Shown: in pieces, positions 40,131 to 47,600 of the stretch
Layout of the letters: each line of letters begins with the position of its first letter
Position numbering within the stretch: position 1 is the first letter of the stretch
Source of the DNA: Acidobacteriota bacterium
GTDB lineage: Bacteria; Acidobacteriota; Aminicenantia; UBA2199
DNA length: 64,000 bases
Assembly (NCBI GenBank): GCA_025456205.1
Contig: JALOLA010000006.1
Span: 1-64,000 of the forward strand
Direction: 5' to 3'
Notes under the pieces: generated by a model
Seen by the model: the letters and a program-made list of their open reading frames with translations, nothing else
Databases searched by the model: none
Told to the model about the DNA's origin: nothing
Translations under genes and position numbers: made by a program

Positions 40131-40992
40131 GTTCCTCCTTGTCGAGCAGGAAGGTCAGCTTGGCGCCATAGAGCATGATGCCCATGGTGACCTCCATCCA
40201 GAACCCGAAGAGGATGATGGCCACGATCGGGTCCTGCATCTTCTTCAGCAGCGAGATGTTCACCAGGTAATAGGTGTAGGCCCGCTTGACCAGTTCCCAG
40301 AGCAGGGCCGAGAACAGCGAGGCGACCAGCGCCGCCATGCCCCCGACCTTCTTTTCCGGTATCCACTTGAACAGGATATAGAAGAAGAGGAAGGTGATCA
40401 GGAAGGGCAGGACGTACCTGACCAGGAAGCCGTTGACGGCGCGCACCACGGCGGGGTCGATCGGGGCCCGGGTGGCCAGGTCCTGTTCGACCATGGTGGT
40501 GATGGTCGAGGTCAGGCCGGTGGCCAGGAAGGAGGCCACGATCAGGATGACGACGATGAAGAGCAGGCCGAACTCCTTGAGGCGCTTGCCGAAAAACGCG
40601 CGCGTGATGTCGATGAAGAACATGTCGTTGATGAACTGCACCATCTTCTTGAAGACCAGGATGCCCAGGAAGAGGAATAGGCCCAGGCCCAAGAGGCCCA
40701 TGTCGCCGATGCGCGAGGTCAGGTCGGCGGCGTCCTGGAAGAACACCGGGGCGATCTGCTGGAAAAAATCGGGAGAGAACGGGTAGACGTTCTGCAGGGC
40801 GCTGTCCGCGGCGCCGAAGATGCCGGCGAACAGGTAGAAGAAGAAGATCAGCAGGAAGAACGAGGAAAAGATGGAGTAATAGGCCAGGATGGAGGCCTTG
40901 TCGATGCCGCCTTCACCCAGGAACTGCACCAGCGCCCTGCCCGTGCTCTTCAGCAGATTCCAGGGCGCCATGATGTTCGCTTTGCTCTTCAT
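40123..40992 (-). CDS. YihY/BrkB family inner-membrane protein
   Basis: [45 protein letters not shown]. Confidence 0.87.
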   Translation of the reverse strand: MKSKANIMAPWNLLKSTGRALVQFLGEGGIDKASILAYYSIFSSFFLLIFFFYLFAGIFGAADSALQNVYPFSPDFFQQIAPVFFQDAADLTSRIGDMGLLGLGLFLFLGILVFKKMVQFINDMFFIDITRAFFGKRLKEFGLLFIVVILIVASFLATGLTSTITTMVEQDLATRAPIDPAVVRAVNGFLVRYVLPFLITFLFFYILFKWIPEKKVGGMAALVASLFSALLWELVKRAYTYYLVNISLLKKMQDPIVAIILFGFWMEVTMGIMLYGAKLTFLLDKEEHA

Positions 40993-41039
40993 CGGCCGCA
41001 GAGGGGGGAAGACGCGCGCCTTCCCCTGTCAGGCACGGG

Positions 41040-41381
41040 CTACTTGACCGTGTAGTTGCCCCACTTGACGAAGAAGAGGATGAGGTCGATGAGCAGGACG
41101 TAGATGACCAGGGATTCCATCAGGGCCAGGGCGATGATCAGCAGGCCGCGGATGGAGTCGGCCGAGGCCGGGTTGCGGGCGATGTTGTCCGAGGCGGTGC
41201 AGAACGCCTTGGACTGGCCGAGGATGCCGACAATGGCGGCCACGGTCAGGCAGACGCTGCCGATGAGGATGGTCCAGAAGAACAGCGACGTCACGGGCAT
41301 GGTCTTGTCCGGGCTCTGGGCCGGCAGCGCCGCCGTCAGGGCGAGCAGTCCGGCGATGAGCAGCAGGGTTTTTTTACTCAT
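41040..41381 (-). CDS. atpE: F0F1 ATP synthase subunit c (with N-terminal signal-like extension)
   Basis: GILGQSKAFCTASDNIARNPASADSIRGLLIIALALMESLVIYVLLIDLILFF. Confidence 0.92.
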   Translation of the reverse strand: MSKKTLLLIAGLLALTAALPAQSPDKTMPVTSLFFWTILIGSVCLTVAAIVGILGQSKAFCTASDNIARNPASADSIRGLLIIALALMESLVIYVLLIDLILFFVKWGNYTVK

Positions 41382-41400
41382 GGTTGAGTCACTCCTTTTA

Positions 41401-42114
41401 TTAGTGTTCCGAAGCGATGGCGCCGGCCAGGTAGACCGACGACAGCATGATAAATATGTACGCTTGCAGAAGGGAAGTGAAGATGGCCATGGCCATCATG
41501 GGCAGCGGCGCCACGAAAGGGACCAGCGACACGATGATGATGATCACCAGGTCCTCGCCGAAGATGTTGCAGAATAGACGGACGGTCAGGGACATGGGGC
41601 GGGAGAAGTGCGAGATGAACTCAATGGGGAAAAAAAGCCAGCTCAGCCACCATTTCGGACCGGCGAAGGTCTTCAGGTAGCCGAAAAAACCGTGCTTTTT
41701 CACGCCCTGGGCGTGGTAGTAGAGGAAAATGAAGATGGCGCATCCGGCCGGGACGTTCAGGTTGGCCGTGGGCGAGGCCATCTCCGGCAGCAGCCCCAGC
41801 AGGTTGCAGGAGGCGATGAACAGGCCCAGCGTGCCCAGCACCGGGATGAACTTTCGGCCCTCGTGGCCGATCATGTCGTCGACGGTGGAGCGGAAGAAAA
41901 GATAGATCGACTCCAGCATGGCCTGCATCCTGGCCGGGAACAGCGACAGGTTCTTGACGGTCAGCTTGAAGAACAGCACCAGGGCCAGGGTGGCGATGAA
42001 GGCCATGATGACATGGGCCGGCAGGGGGTCGCCATGGACGCGGATGCCGGCGAGGCCGGCAACCGAGCGCAGCAGCCCGTTGATCCAGACGGCGAACAGC
42101 GGGTTATGTTCCAT
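41401..42114 (-). CDS. atpB: F0F1 ATP synthase subunit a
   Basis: LSLFPARMQAMLESIYLFF; SLTVRLFCNIFGEDLVI; LLQAYIFIMLSSVYLAGAI. Confidence 0.95.
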   Translation of the reverse strand: MEHNPLFAVWINGLLRSVAGLAGIRVHGDPLPAHVIMAFIATLALVLFFKLTVKNLSLFPARMQAMLESIYLFFRSTVDDMIGHEGRKFIPVLGTLGLFIASCNLLGLLPEMASPTANLNVPAGCAIFIFLYYHAQGVKKHGFFGYLKTFAGPKWWLSWLFFPIEFISHFSRPMSLTVRLFCNIFGEDLVIIIIVSLVPFVAPLPMMAMAIFTSLLQAYIFIMLSSVYLAGAIASEH

Positions 42115-42489
42115 GACGGCCGCTGCCCGGCATCTGCCGCAGGCCGGCGCTGACGATGCCCAGGTAGATCATCGACAGTCCCTGGATGAGGAAGAGGACG
42201 CCCTTCCCGGCCACGAGGCTGGCAGCGAAAAAGATCCCGGCGATGACCAGGAGTTTTGCCAAGCCCGTCATGAAGAACATCGTTTTTCCCTTGCCTTTTT
42301 CCAGGATCCGCTCAGCCTGCCGTACCAGTACGTGAAAACCAGCGATACCGGCGGCGGCGCCGGCAAGGGAAATTATACAATACTTGGCGTTTTTTGTAAA
42401 AAAAAAATAAGCAGCAGCGCCAGCGCCTCGGCGATGACCGTGTCGCGGACGATGCCGGCGGGCAGGCCGCGGCTATTTTTTTCCGTCAT
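42104..42489 (-). pseudogene. AtpI-like ATP synthase subunit split by a frame change at a T10 homopolymer (not in ORF track)
   Basis: Frame A: MTEKNSRGLPAGIVRDTVIAEALALLLIFF-LQKTPSIV*; after a -1 shift at T10 the other frame reads ...KNAKYCIISLAGAAAGIAGFHVLVRQAERILEKGKGKTMFFMTGLAKLLVIAGIFFAASLVAGKGVLFLIQGLSMIYLGIVSAGLRQMPGSGRHGT*. Confidence 0.65.
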
Positions 42490-42697
42490 GGCGTCTCGTC
42501 TGCGCGAACAGGTTGTAAAAACCGGCCAGGATGCCGTAGAGGATGAAGGCCATGGTGAGCCAGGGATCGGTCTTCAGCCAGCGGTCCAGGAAATGGCCGA
42601 TGACGAAGCCGACCACGATGGAGGCGGGGAACATCAGGCCGACCGAGGAGTATTCCAGCCATTTGCTCCTGCCTTCCTTCAGGGGTGGGGCGGCCAC
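42473..42697 (-). CDS. AtpZ/AtpI family F0 accessory membrane protein
   Basis: SSVGLMFPASIVVGFVIGHFLDRWLKTDPWLTMAFILYGILAGFYNL. Confidence 0.85.
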   Translation of the reverse strand: MAAPPLKEGRSKWLEYSSVGLMFPASIVVGFVIGHFLDRWLKTDPWLTMAFILYGILAGFYNLFAQTRRHDGKK

Positions 42698-42731
42698 CGC
42701 TTACGCCGCCGGCACGGCAGCGCGGCGCCGT

Positions 42732-43088
42732 TCAGTAGTCCTCGTCCTCTTCGTCATCTTTGAGGTCGAAGCCGTCCAGGTCCTCTTCGGACTCCTCGTC
42801 GCCGAAATTCTCCTCTTCCTCGTAGTAGTTGGCGGCGTCGAAATCCTCCTCGCCGAACTCGTTCTTGCGGGTTTCGATGGTCTTGAAGAATTCGTCCTCG
42901 TCCTCGAAATGGCGGATGAAGTTCGTATCGAGCTCGCTGTAGAACAGCTCCAGATAGTCGTCCTCGATGTAGCAGAACACCGACATGTGCTCGTCGCTGT
43001 CCAGGTCGCCGACCACTTCCACGATCTTGGTGGCCGCCGCTTTCAGCGTGTCGAGCGTCTGCCACGAGATGATTTCCAATTGTTCCAT
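42732..43088 (-). CDS. Hypothetical acidic protein
   Basis: 118 aa, very acidic C-terminus YYEEEENFGDEESEEDLDGFDLKDDEEDEDY. Confidence 0.6.
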   Translation of the reverse strand: MEQLEIISWQTLDTLKAAATKIVEVVGDLDSDEHMSVFCYIEDDYLELFYSELDTNFIRHFEDEDEFFKTIETRKNEFGEEDFDAANYYEEEENFGDEESEEDLDGFDLKDDEEDEDY

Positions 43089-43147
43089 CGGCGCGCACTC
43101 CTTCGAGATTTTTTATTGTCTTTATTTAAGTGGTTATAATCTTTTTG

Positions 43148-45808
43148 TCAAGTGTTTTTCAAATATTTTTTGAGATGACGGCCGGTGGGCGAGCCGCCCC
43201 GCGCCAGCAGCTGCCGCGGCGTGCCGCTGAACAGCAAGAGCCCGCCGCCGGCGCCCCCCTCGGGGCCCAGCTCGACCACGTGGTCGGCGGAGCTGATCAT
43301 GGCCAAGTTGTGCTCGACGGCCACCACGGTGTTGCGCCTGGCCAGCAGCCGGCCGATGAGCTGCTGGATCACTTCGATGTCGAAAGGGTGCAGGCCGAAG
43401 GATGGCTCGTCGAGCAGGAACAGCATGCCCGAGCGCTCCTCGTTGAGGTACTTGATCAGCTTGAGCTTCTGCAGCTCGCCCGTGGAAAGGCGGGCCAGCT
43501 TCTCGCCCAGGCGCAGGTAGCCCATGCCGTTGTCGCGCAGGCCCTGCAGGGCGGAGGCGGCGGCGGGGACGTCGGCGGCGAATTCGGCGCAGAAGCCGTC
43601 GACGCTCATGGCGAGGATGTCGGCGATGCTGCGCCCGCGCTGGGTGATCTTCAGAACGTCGGGGGCGAAGCCGCTGCCGCGGCAGTGGCCGCAGGTGGAG
43701 CGCACCGCCGGCAGGAACTGCATCTCGATCTCCTGGAAGCCGCGGCCCTTGCATTCCGGGCAGCGCCCCAGGGGCGAATGGAAGGAGAAATGCCCTGCCT
43801 GGTAGCCCAGCAGGCGGCTGGGCTTGAGGGCGGCGAAGAAGTCGCGGATCGGCGCCGAGGCGTCCAGGAAGCCGGCGAGGTTGGTGTTGGCGCGCAGGGA
43901 GCGGACGCCGGGGTCGATGTGCACCTTCTCGAGGGTGCCTGAACCCTGGGGTGACGGGTGCTTAAGGAACATTTCGTCGTACAGCAGCGAGCTCTTGCCG
44001 GCGCCGCTGACGCCGACGATGACCGTCAGCGCCTGGCGGGGGATGCGCAGGTCAAAATGCTTCAGGTTATGGGCGCAGGCGTCGCTGAATTCCATAAAGC
44101 CGGCGGCGCTCTTCCTGGGGGCCCCGGGCCGGGGCCGGCGCTGGAAATGATCCTGGGTGATGGTGTCGCGCCCGGCGAAGAACGCGTCGCGGCCGCCGCT
44201 GAAGATGACGCGCCCGCCCTCGCTCCCGGCCCCCGGGCCCAGCTCGATCACCTGGTCGGCGCAGCGCACCAGCTGCGGGTTGTGCTCGACGAGGACGATG
44301 GTGTTGCCGTTGTCCTTCAGGCGGCGCAGAAAGCGGTCCATCTTGTCGTAATCGGCCGGGTGCAAGTCGGCCGAGGGCTGGTCGATGATCAGCAGGGAAT
44401 CGGACAGGGTGGAGCCCATGATGAACGCCAGGTTGATGCGCTGGTGCTCGCCGCGGGACAGGGTGAATGTCGGCCGGTCCAGCTGGACGTAGTGCAGGCT
44501 GTTCTGGATCAGGAATTGCAGTTTGGCGGCGATCTCGTGAAAAACGTCGGGGGCGATGCGGTTGAGGTAATGTCGCGGGTCCAGGGCGCGGATGAAAGCG
44601 TCGGCCTCGCCGATGGTCATGGCCAGGAAATCGGCGATGGTCCGGCCCTGGACGCGGAAGGAAAGGACCAAAGGGTTGAAGCGGCTGCCGCCGCAGGCCG
44701 GGCAGGCATGATAGGAGGTGAAGCGGCTGAGGAAGGTGCGCGCCTGGACGCGGTACGATTTTTTGCGCAGATAGGCGAAAAGTCCTTCCAGTCCCGGGAA
44801 GCGCCCCGCGCCCCGGAGCAGGAACTCCTTGTCCGCGGCGCTGAACTCGCGCAGCGGCCGCTGCAGGTCCATGCCGGCTTTGGCGGCGTTCTTCAGGAAA
44901 TAGTCGCGGTACTCGCGGTTGGCCGGGGTGTTCAGGGGCAGGACCGCGCCCGCGGCCAGCGAGAGGCCCTCGTCGAAGACCAGGCCGGGGTCGATGGCCG
45001 TCACGTCGCCAAAGCCCTTGCATTGCGGGCAGGCGCCGCGGGCGCTGTTGAAGGAGAACAGGTTCTCGTCGGGGCTTTCATACTCCCGGCGGCAGTGCGG
45101 GCAGTACAGCGAAAAGGGGAAGGCCAGCTTTTCGCGGCCCAGGAATACGGTGAGGATGTTGCGGCTCAGGGCGATGGCGCTGTCGATGGCCTCGAATATG
45201 CGGGCGCGCTCCCCGGGGGCGTTCTCCAGCTCGTCGACAAGGACCAGCAGGGGCTTGCCCTTGCTGCCGGCATCGATGCCAACCTTTTCGCCGTCGCGAA
45301 CCTGGAAGCGGTAGCCGCGGTTGGCCAGGAAGGCGATATCGCCCTGGTAAGCGAAGCAGACGCGCAGGAGGCCGCGCGGGCGCGCCAGCAGGTCCTGTAC
45401 GACCTCGTCGATGCTGAACTTGCGCACTTCATCGCCGCAGCCCGGGCAATGGAAATCGGAGATCTTGGCATAGAGGATGCGCAGGTAATCGAAGATGTCG
45501 GACGCTGTGGCCACGATGGAGCGCGGGTTCTTGTGCGGTTTTTTCTGGCGGAAGGCGATGGCCGGCGGCAGGTTGTCGATGTGGTCGATGTCGGGCTTCT
45601 CGATCTGGTCCAAAAACTGGCGGATATAGGGCGAGATCGACTCGATATAGCGGATGTAGCCCTCCGCGTAAAGGGTGTGAAATGCCAGCGACGACTTGCC
45701 GGCGCCGCTGACCCCGACCAGGGCCGTGATCTTTCCCAGCGGGATGGAGACGTCGATGTTCTTCAGGTTGTTGGTGCGGATGCCCTTGAGAATGATGTTT
45801 TTTTCCAT
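43148..45808 (-). CDS. Excinuclease ABC subunit A paralogue (UvrA-like)
   Basis: ALVGVSGAGKSSLAFHTLYAEG; IDQPSADLHPADYDKMDRFL; Zn-binding CxxC pairs; ATG at 45808 preferred because upstream codons lie in an intergenic repeat. Confidence 0.88.
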   Translation of the reverse strand: MEKNIILKGIRTNNLKNIDVSIPLGKITALVGVSGAGKSSLAFHTLYAEGYIRYIESISPYIRQFLDQIEKPDIDHIDNLPPAIAFRQKKPHKNPRSIVATASDIFDYLRILYAKISDFHCPGCGDEVRKFSIDEVVQDLLARPRGLLRVCFAYQGDIAFLANRGYRFQVRDGEKVGIDAGSKGKPLLVLVDELENAPGERARIFEAIDSAIALSRNILTVFLGREKLAFPFSLYCPHCRREYESPDENLFSFNSARGACPQCKGFGDVTAIDPGLVFDEGLSLAAGAVLPLNTPANREYRDYFLKNAAKAGMDLQRPLREFSAADKEFLLRGAGRFPGLEGLFAYLRKKSYRVQARTFLSRFTSYHACPACGGSRFNPLVLSFRVQGRTIADFLAMTIGEADAFIRALDPRHYLNRIAPDVFHEIAAKLQFLIQNSLHYVQLDRPTFTLSRGEHQRINLAFIMGSTLSDSLLIIDQPSADLHPADYDKMDRFLRRLKDNGNTIVLVEHNPQLVRCADQVIELGPGAGSEGGRVIFSGGRDAFFAGRDTITQDHFQRRPRPGAPRKSAAGFMEFSDACAHNLKHFDLRIPRQALTVIVGVSGAGKSSLLYDEMFLKHPSPQGSGTLEKVHIDPGVRSLRANTNLAGFLDASAPIRDFFAALKPSRLLGYQAGHFSFHSPLGRCPECKGRGFQEIEMQFLPAVRSTCGHCRGSGFAPDVLKITQRGRSIADILAMSVDGFCAEFAADVPAAASALQGLRDNGMGYLRLGEKLARLSTGELQKLKLIKYLNEERSGMLFLLDEPSFGLHPFDIEVIQQLIGRLLARRNTVVAVEHNLAMISSADHVVELGPEGGAGGGLLLFSGTPRQLLARGGSPTGRHLKKYLKNT

Positions 45809-45852
45809 GAATGGGGGACCCGCGGCGATTATACCATGAAAGAACTCGCTGA

Positions 45853-46098
45853 ACTCGGCGTGGGGCGAAGGGCGCAAGGCGTAGGGCAGAAAAACACTAA
45901 ATTCCAAGCACCAAATCCCAAATTTCAAATAAATTCCAATTTCCAAATTCCAATGACCAAAACAAAGACCCGGCTCCATGCTGATTTCGGAGGAGCGCTT
46001 TTGTTTGGGTCATTTGGTTATTGGTGCTTGGAGCTTGTTTGGAATTTGGTGCTTGGGATTTGGGATTTTATTCTTACTTGTCACGCGTTACGCGTCAC
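45853..46098. repeat. Long imperfect inverted-repeat (hairpin) intergenic element
   Basis: Left arm AATTCCAAGCACCAAATCCCAAATTTCAAATAAATTCCAATTTCCAAATTCCAATGACCAAAAC complementary to right arm GTTTGGGTCATTTGGTTATTGGTGCTTGGAGCTTGTTTGGAATTTGGTGCTTGGGATTTGGGATTTT; flanked by GGCG-rich words and GTCACGCGTTACGCGTCAC. Confidence 0.85.
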
Positions 46099-46105
46099 AA
46101 AGCGC

Positions 46106-46456
46106 TTATTTTATTGTGAAATCGCGGTCGGAGAAATCGTTGATGCGCAGGTCGCGGAGCGAGCAGATGCGCAGGCGGTAGCGGCCGTCAACGGGCAGGC
46201 TCGCCGCTACGGTCCACTGGAATTGGCCGCTGTCCGGAACGCTGGCCGCGATGACGGCGTGCTGCTCGCCGCCCTTGAACAAAAGGATGGCCAGGCTGCC
46301 CTCGATGCCCAGGGTGCGCCACTGCACCGCCACCCGGCTGCCGCGGGCCAGCACTTCGCCGCCGTTGGGGAACTCGATGCGGATGGAGCGCTCGCCTGCG
46401 GAGAGGAGCAGGGAGAGCATGGCCAGCACGACGAACCTTCGCATGATCATCGCCAT
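46106..46456 (-). CDS. Secreted protein with Kre9/KNH-like (PNGGE) domain
   Basis: IRIEFPNGGEVLARGSRVAVQWRTLGIEGSLAILLFKGG...FQWTVAASLPVDGRYRLRI. Confidence 0.7.
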   Translation of the reverse strand: MAMIMRRFVVLAMLSLLLSAGERSIRIEFPNGGEVLARGSRVAVQWRTLGIEGSLAILLFKGGEQHAVIAASVPDSGQFQWTVAASLPVDGRYRLRICSLRDLRINDFSDRDFTIK

Positions 46457-46511
46457 TAAATAAAAGATGCCTTTTTGCTATCTCACGTTTTTAAATTTTT
46501 CCCAAAAAAAA

Positions 46512-46593
46512 TACGCCCGGAGAGACTCGAACTCCCAACGCGCAGCTTCGAAGGCTTCGAAGGCTGCCGCTCTATCCTTTGAGCTACGGGCGC
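46512..46593 (-). tRNA. tRNA-Arg(UCG)-like gene with a 9-nt duplication in the anticodon arm
   Basis: GCGCCCG TA GCTC AAAGGATA GAGC G GCAGC[CTTCGAAGC]CTTCGAAGCTGC GCGTT GGGAG TTCGAGT CTCTC CGGGCGT A; acceptor, D and T arms intact; CCA not encoded. Confidence 0.75.
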
Positions 46594-46661
46594 TTGCGCC
46601 GCTGCATTATAGCCGGATCCGCCGGCTGCGGCAATAAGCGGGGATGTGCTATAATCCACGC

Positions 46662-47528
46662 ATGCCCAAGCAAACCCCTTTCGGCCGGCCGGTGACCGAG
46701 CTGGCCAGGAAACGCTTTTCGTGCCGCAGCTTCGACGGCCGCGGCCTGGAGCCGGAACAGCTGGAGGCCCTGGCGAATTTTCCCGTTGGCCTGGATCTGC
46801 CCTTTGCCAGCCGCCTGCGCTTCGGCGTGATCGACAGGGAGAAGGTCAGGGCGGAAAACCTGTTCTCCACCGGCAGCTACGGCATGATCAAGGGCGCGCG
46901 CTTCTACCTGGCCGCCCTGGTCGCCACGGACGCGCCGCGCCCCTGGGAGGACATCGGCTTCGCCCTGGAGACGGCGGTCCTTTACGCCACGGCGCTCGAT
47001 CTGGGCAGTTGCTGGATCGGCGGCATCTTCGACCGCAAGAATTTCGCCAGGGCGCTCGCCATGAAGGCAAACGAGATGCTGCCGGCCGTGGTGGCCCTTG
47101 GCCGCCCGGCAACCCGCCCATCCCTGCGCGACCGCCTGGTGCGCTGGAGCGCCAGGGGCAACCTGCGCAAGGATCCCGCCGGCCTTTTCTTTGCCGGCGC
47201 CTGGGGCGCGCCCTTGCCGCTCGCTGCGGCGGACCCTTGGAGCCGCGTGCTGGACTGCGTCCGCCTGGCGCCCTCGGCCTCCAACAAGCAGCCATGGCGC
47301 ATCGTCCGCCAGGGCAGCGCTTTTCATTTCTTTCTCCACCGCGACAAAGCCTATGGCAAATTGATGCCTCTCGCCGACCTGCAGCGCATCGACATGGGCA
47401 TCGCCATGTGCCATTTCCAGTTCAGCGCCGCCGAGCGCGGCCTTGAAGGCGGCTGGGCCGACAATGACCCGCGGCTGCCGGATACGCCGGGCAATTTCGA
47501 ATATATCGCGAGCTTTGTGGCCCGCTAG
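46662..47528 (+). CDS. Nitroreductase-family protein
   Basis: KRFSCRSFDGRGLEPEQLEAL; LETAVLYATALDLGSCWIGGIFDR; LAPSASNKQPWRIV; TATAAT at 46650-46655 implies ATG 46662 rather than 46644. Confidence 0.8.
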   Translation: MPKQTPFGRPVTELARKRFSCRSFDGRGLEPEQLEALANFPVGLDLPFASRLRFGVIDREKVRAENLFSTGSYGMIKGARFYLAALVATDAPRPWEDIGFALETAVLYATALDLGSCWIGGIFDRKNFARALAMKANEMLPAVVALGRPATRPSLRDRLVRWSARGNLRKDPAGLFFAGAWGAPLPLAAADPWSRVLDCVRLAPSASNKQPWRIVRQGSAFHFFLHRDKAYGKLMPLADLQRIDMGIAMCHFQFSAAERGLEGGWADNDPRLPDTPGNFEYIASFVAR

Positions 47529-47563
47529 AACGGTCGGACCGTGTTTGCCGCCGCGCGGGCGTT

Positions 47564-47592
47564 TTGACACCCGCTTGGCCGGTCTTTATAAT
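47564..47592 (+). promoter_or_regulatory. Perfect-consensus sigma-70 promoter with leaderless geometry
   Basis: TTGACA - 17 nt - TATAAT; 8 nt to ATG 47601. Confidence 0.8.
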
Positions 47593-47600
47593 GGGACGGC

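Noticed and set aside
45809-45979. N-terminal 57 codons of the UvrA-like ORF in the track
   Set aside because: Encoded by the intergenic hairpin repeat (GHWNLEIGIYLKFGIWCLEF); real start is ATG 45808.
45978-46181. 67-aa plus-strand ORF
   Set aside because: Translation of the right arm of the hairpin repeat, not a protein gene.
43958-46459. 833-aa plus-strand ORF opposite the UvrA-like gene
   Set aside because: Shadow ORF running through the hairpin repeat; no recognisable domain.
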